In this document: in pieces, positions 5,525 through 7,676 of the stretch
Position numbering within the stretch: position 1 is the first letter of the stretch
How the letters are laid out: every line of letters starts with the position of its first letter
Assembly: GCA_943333015.1 (NCBI GenBank)
Contig: CALQRR010000069.1
Span: forward strand, 1-7,676
DNA length: 7,676 nt
From: Chitinophaga pinensis
Lineage (GTDB): Bacteria > Bacteroidota > Bacteroidia > M30B66
Direction: 5' to 3'
Notes under the pieces: model-generated
What the model was told of the DNA's origin: nothing
The model's input: the letters and a program-made list of their open reading frames with translations, nothing else
Databases searched by the model: none
Program-made: the position numbers and the translations under genes

Positions 5525-6880
5525 ATGAATAAACGATTAGCAGCGATTCTACTTGCCATTACCGGTGTTCTTGCATTGGCCCTTACACTTCTTTCCGGTT
5601 TTCAACTGCTGGAATTGCCTCCTCAGCTGGTTCTTGGCAGTCGCTGGTTGGCCATGGCAGCACTGCTGCTTTATAGCTATTACCGTAAATCTCTTACTGT
5701 TTGGATTTTGGCCAGTATGGCCATTGGCGTTGAGCTCGGCTATGATTTTCCCGAAGTAGCCAAGCCGCTCAAAGTGCTCAGTGATATTTTCCTGCGTCTC
5801 ATCAAAACCATCATTGCACCCTTACTTTTTTCCACACTTGTTGTTGGGATTGCAGGGCATTCAAGTCTGAAGCAAGTGGGTCGTATGGGGCTCAAAGCGA
5901 TTATCTATTTTGAAGTTGTTACCACTTTTGCTCTCATCATTGGTCTTGCTGCCATCAACTTTACAGGAGCAGGAAAGGGAGCGGTTTTTCAGGCACAGGA
6001 AGCGCAGGTGGAAAAAGCCCATTCCCTCATCGGACAAAAACAAAGTCACGATGTTATTTTGGAGATCTTCCCGGAGAATATTGCCAAATCCATCTTCGAA
6101 AATCAAATTCTGCAAGTCGTTATCTTCAGTATCCTGTTCGGTATCGGACTGGCAATGCTCAAGAATGAAGAGAAAAAACGCCCTATGCTGGCCTTTGCCG
6201 AAAGCTTGTCGGAAGTGATGTTCAAATTCACCGATCTGGTCATGTACCTCGCGCCTTTGGCAGTTGGTGGTGCTGTCGCCTATTCTGTGGCCACCATGGG
6301 ATTGAGCGTCCTGCAGAATCTTTTCATGCTTGTGGGGACCTTGTATGGAGCGCTGCTGGCCTTTGTCCTCTTAGTTTTGGTGCCCATTGGGCTGATTGTT
6401 AAACTGCCTTTTCGTCGCTTTCTCGAAGCCATTTCCGAACCTGTATCCATTGCATTTGCTACAGCAAGCTCTGAAGCGGCCTTGCCCAAAGCCATGGAAA
6501 ATCTCGAAAAAATGGGTATTCCCCGTAAAGTGGTTGCTTTTGTTTTACCAACGGGATACAGCTTTAACCTCGATGGAACCACCTTGTACCTGTCTTTAGC
6601 TTCTGTCTTTGTTGCTCAGGTGTGCGGTGTTGATTTGAGTTTATCGGAGCAAATTCAGATGTGTTTGATTTTAATGCTAACAAGTAAAGGCGTGGCCGGT
6701 GTGCGCGGAGCTTCTTTTTTAATTCTTGTTAGCACGGTGGCTTCTTTGGGTCTCGATCCTCAGAAAGCCTTTGCTATACTTGCCATTGATGCGGTGATGG
6801 ACATGGGAAGAACCTCTGTAAATGTGGTAGGGAACTGTTTGGCAACATACGTGGTTGCACGGTGGGAGAAAGAAATTTGA
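5525..6880 (+). CDS. Glutamate/aspartate (dicarboxylate) symporter, DAACS/SLC1 family, GltP-like
   Basis: This 451-residue inner-membrane protein is a secondary transporter of the DAACS family, which takes up acidic amino acids or C4-dicarboxylates with H+ or Na+. Hallmarks in order are the HP1 loop ATASSEAALP (312-321), the TM7 motif NLDGT (348-352), the HP2 loop SKGVAGVRGAS (387-397), and the TM8 motif DAVMDMGRTSVNVVGN (422-437). Asp422, Asp426, Arg429, Thr430 and Asn433 align with GltPh Asp390, Asp394, Arg397, Thr398 and Asn401, which favours an acidic amino acid substrate. The GltPh Na1 residue Asp405 is Asn437 here, so the coupling ion is open. The usual TM1 begins near 57. Ahead of it lie two extra hydrophobic segments (about 5-25 and 38-53) not found in GltPh or E. 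coli GltP. The gene stands alone, divergent from terC. Family is certain; substrate is inferred. Confidence 0.94.
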   Translation: MNKRLAAILLAITGVLALALTLLSGFQLLELPPQLVLGSRWLAMAALLLYSYYRKSLTVWILASMAIGVELGYDFPEVAKPLKVLSDIFLRLIKTIIAPLLFSTLVVGIAGHSSLKQVGRMGLKAIIYFEVVTTFALIIGLAAINFTGAGKGAVFQAQEAQVEKAHSLIGQKQSHDVILEIFPENIAKSIFENQILQVVIFSILFGIGLAMLKNEEKKRPMLAFAESLSEVMFKFTDLVMYLAPLAVGGAVAYSVATMGLSVLQNLFMLVGTLYGALLAFVLLVLVPIGLIVKLPFRRFLEAISEPVSIAFATASSEAALPKAMENLEKMGIPRKVVAFVLPTGYSFNLDGTTLYLSLASVFVAQVCGVDLSLSEQIQMCLILMLTSKGVAGVRGASFLILVSTVASLGLDPQKAFAILAIDAVMDMGRTSVNVVGNCLATYVVARWEKEI

Positions 6881-6905
6881 TCCTTTTATAAACAATAGGT
6901 GTAAG

Positions 6906-6945
6906 AAAATAAGATGGATTCTCCTCCCGTCCTGCATCTTTATTA
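6906..6945 (+). terminator. Weak hairpin after the symporter gene
   Basis: AAGATG at 6911-6916 can pair with CATCTT at 6935-6940, and the flanking A/T bases extend the stem imperfectly. The loop is long (about 18 bases) and pyrimidine-rich, and an AT-rich stretch follows. This is the only candidate terminator between the symporter and the metalloprotease, and it is weak; read-through is plausible. Confidence 0.25.
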
Positions 6946-6975
6946 ATAAATTGCAAACCGAATTTTAAAGGGAAA

Positions 6976-7676
6976 ATGAAAAAAATCTTTACACTCATTT
7001 TGGGAACGATGCTCATCACATCATCGTTCGCACAACAACATCCACCACGTTGTTCATCTATGGAAGTGGATGCGCGTTTAAGAGCAACCGATCCGCAGTA
7101 TGCCGCTCGCCGTGCTCAAGTTGACGAGCATGCGCATGCCTTTGAGTCTTCAGCTTCCGGAGCTGAACGTCTGCTGGTTACCATTCCGGTAGTTTTTCAT
7201 GTGGTATATAAAACGGCGGCACAGAATATTTCAGATGCGGCTTTGCAATCACAGATCGATGTCCTCAATGAGGATTTCCGCAAGTTAAATTCTGACTTCT
7301 CCACAGTTCCCTCCGCTTTTCAAGGAGTTGGTGCTGATATGGAAGTTCAGTTTTGTCTAGCCTCCGTTGATCCCACAGGGGCAGCCACCACAGGGATCAC
7401 ACGTACTTCAACAACAACGACTAGTTTTTCTACCAATGACAATGTGAAGTATGCATCTTCGGGTGGTCATGATGCATGGGATAGATCAAAATATCTGAAT
7501 CTTTGGGTATGTAACATGAGCGGGGGGATTTTAGGTTATGCGCAATTCCCAGGCGGTCCAGCAGCAACGGATGGCGTTGTTCTGCTCTACAATGCCGTAG
7601 GTAATATTGGTGCCGCATCTCCATACGATTTGGGGCGAACAGCAACGCATGAGGTAGGCCATTGGCTAAACCTGTA
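6976..7676 (+). CDS. Secreted M43 (cytophagalysin/pappalysin-like) zinc metalloprotease, 3' end outside window
   Basis: The first 233 residues of a secreted metalloprotease are present. A signal peptide (MKK, then a hydrophobic stretch ending SSFA, cleaved before QQ at about residue 20) directs export. A short propeptide-like region follows. The M43 catalytic domain begins near residue 68 with IPVVFHVVY, followed by DVLNEDFRKLN (95-105) and VQFCLA (124-129), all typical of the family. YLNLWVCNM (173-181) and GYAQFPG (187-193) precede the zinc site HEVGHWLNL at 225-233, where His225, Glu226 and His229 are visible. The third zinc ligand lies past the window edge. The start is supported by AAAGGG at 6967-6972 just upstream. 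Bacteroidota relatives often carry C-terminal adhesion and type IX secretion sorting domains; whether this one does cannot be seen. Family call strong; substrate unknown. Confidence 0.92.
   Translation, partial: MKKIFTLILGTMLITSSFAQQHPPRCSSMEVDARLRATDPQYAARRAQVDEHAHAFESSASGAERLLVTIPVVFHVVYKTAAQNISDAALQSQIDVLNEDFRKLNSDFSTVPSAFQGVGADMEVQFCLASVDPTGAATTGITRTSTTTTSFSTNDNVKYASSGGHDAWDRSKYLNLWVCNMSGGILGYAQFPGGPAATDGVVLLYNAVGNIGAASPYDLGRTATHEVGHWLNL

Noticed and set aside
6881..6975. TAnnTTTG promoter for the metalloprotease
   Set aside because: Only poor matches such as CATCTTTA are present, with no reliable -33 element.
1..7676. Defence island, mobile element, CRISPR array, tRNA or biosynthetic cluster
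   Set aside because: All sizeable frames are accounted for by known housekeeping, transport or secreted families, and no repeat arrays, terminal repeats or transposase-like motifs were seen.

Overview
This window looks like an ordinary stretch of chromosome from a member of the Bacteroidota, possibly a Flavobacteriales-like environmental lineage. Three lines of evidence support this. The 2-oxoacid dehydrogenase E1 alpha and beta subunits are fused in one chain, a form I know from Bacteroidota. Three start regions carry the phylum's -7 promoter box TAnnTTTG (3064-3071 minus, 5443-5450 minus, 5492-5499 plus). A secreted M43 (cytophagalysin-like) metalloprotease is also present. The genus cannot be read from the sequence. 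Coding density is high, no gap exceeds about 110 bases, and I see no tRNA, rRNA, mobile element or CRISPR array.

Layout. Positions 1-3047 (minus strand) hold a two-gene operon. A promoter at about 3064-3071 drives the fused E1 alpha/beta gene (3047-630), and its TGA overlaps the ATG of murQ (630 to beyond position 1) by one base. Divergent from it on the plus strand is a SanA-like DUF218 membrane-anchored envelope protein (3139-3792). It converges on a minus-strand pair: a TerC-family membrane protein (5418-4633) and, 40 bases downstream, a secreted DUF4197 protein with a glutamine-rich N-terminus (4592-3849). The convergent gap holds a C(UUCG)G hairpin terminator that suits the minus strand better. 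Divergent from terC is a glutamate/aspartate-type DAACS symporter (5525-6880) with an extra N-terminal pair of hydrophobic segments. The window ends inside the M43 metalloprotease gene (6976 to the edge).

How the genes work together. The E1 enzyme would feed branched-chain or related 2-oxoacids into acyl-CoA together with E2 and E3 subunits encoded elsewhere. MurQ recycles N-acetylmuramic acid 6-phosphate from the cell wall. The other genes concern the envelope and transport: SanA barrier function, TerC metal (probably Mn2+) export, amino-acid or dicarboxylate uptake, and extracellular proteolysis. I found no evidence for a new defence, mobile or biosynthetic system. The points most worth a second look are the coupled E1-murQ pair, the terC-DUF4197 pair, the extended symporter and the start-site question for sanA.
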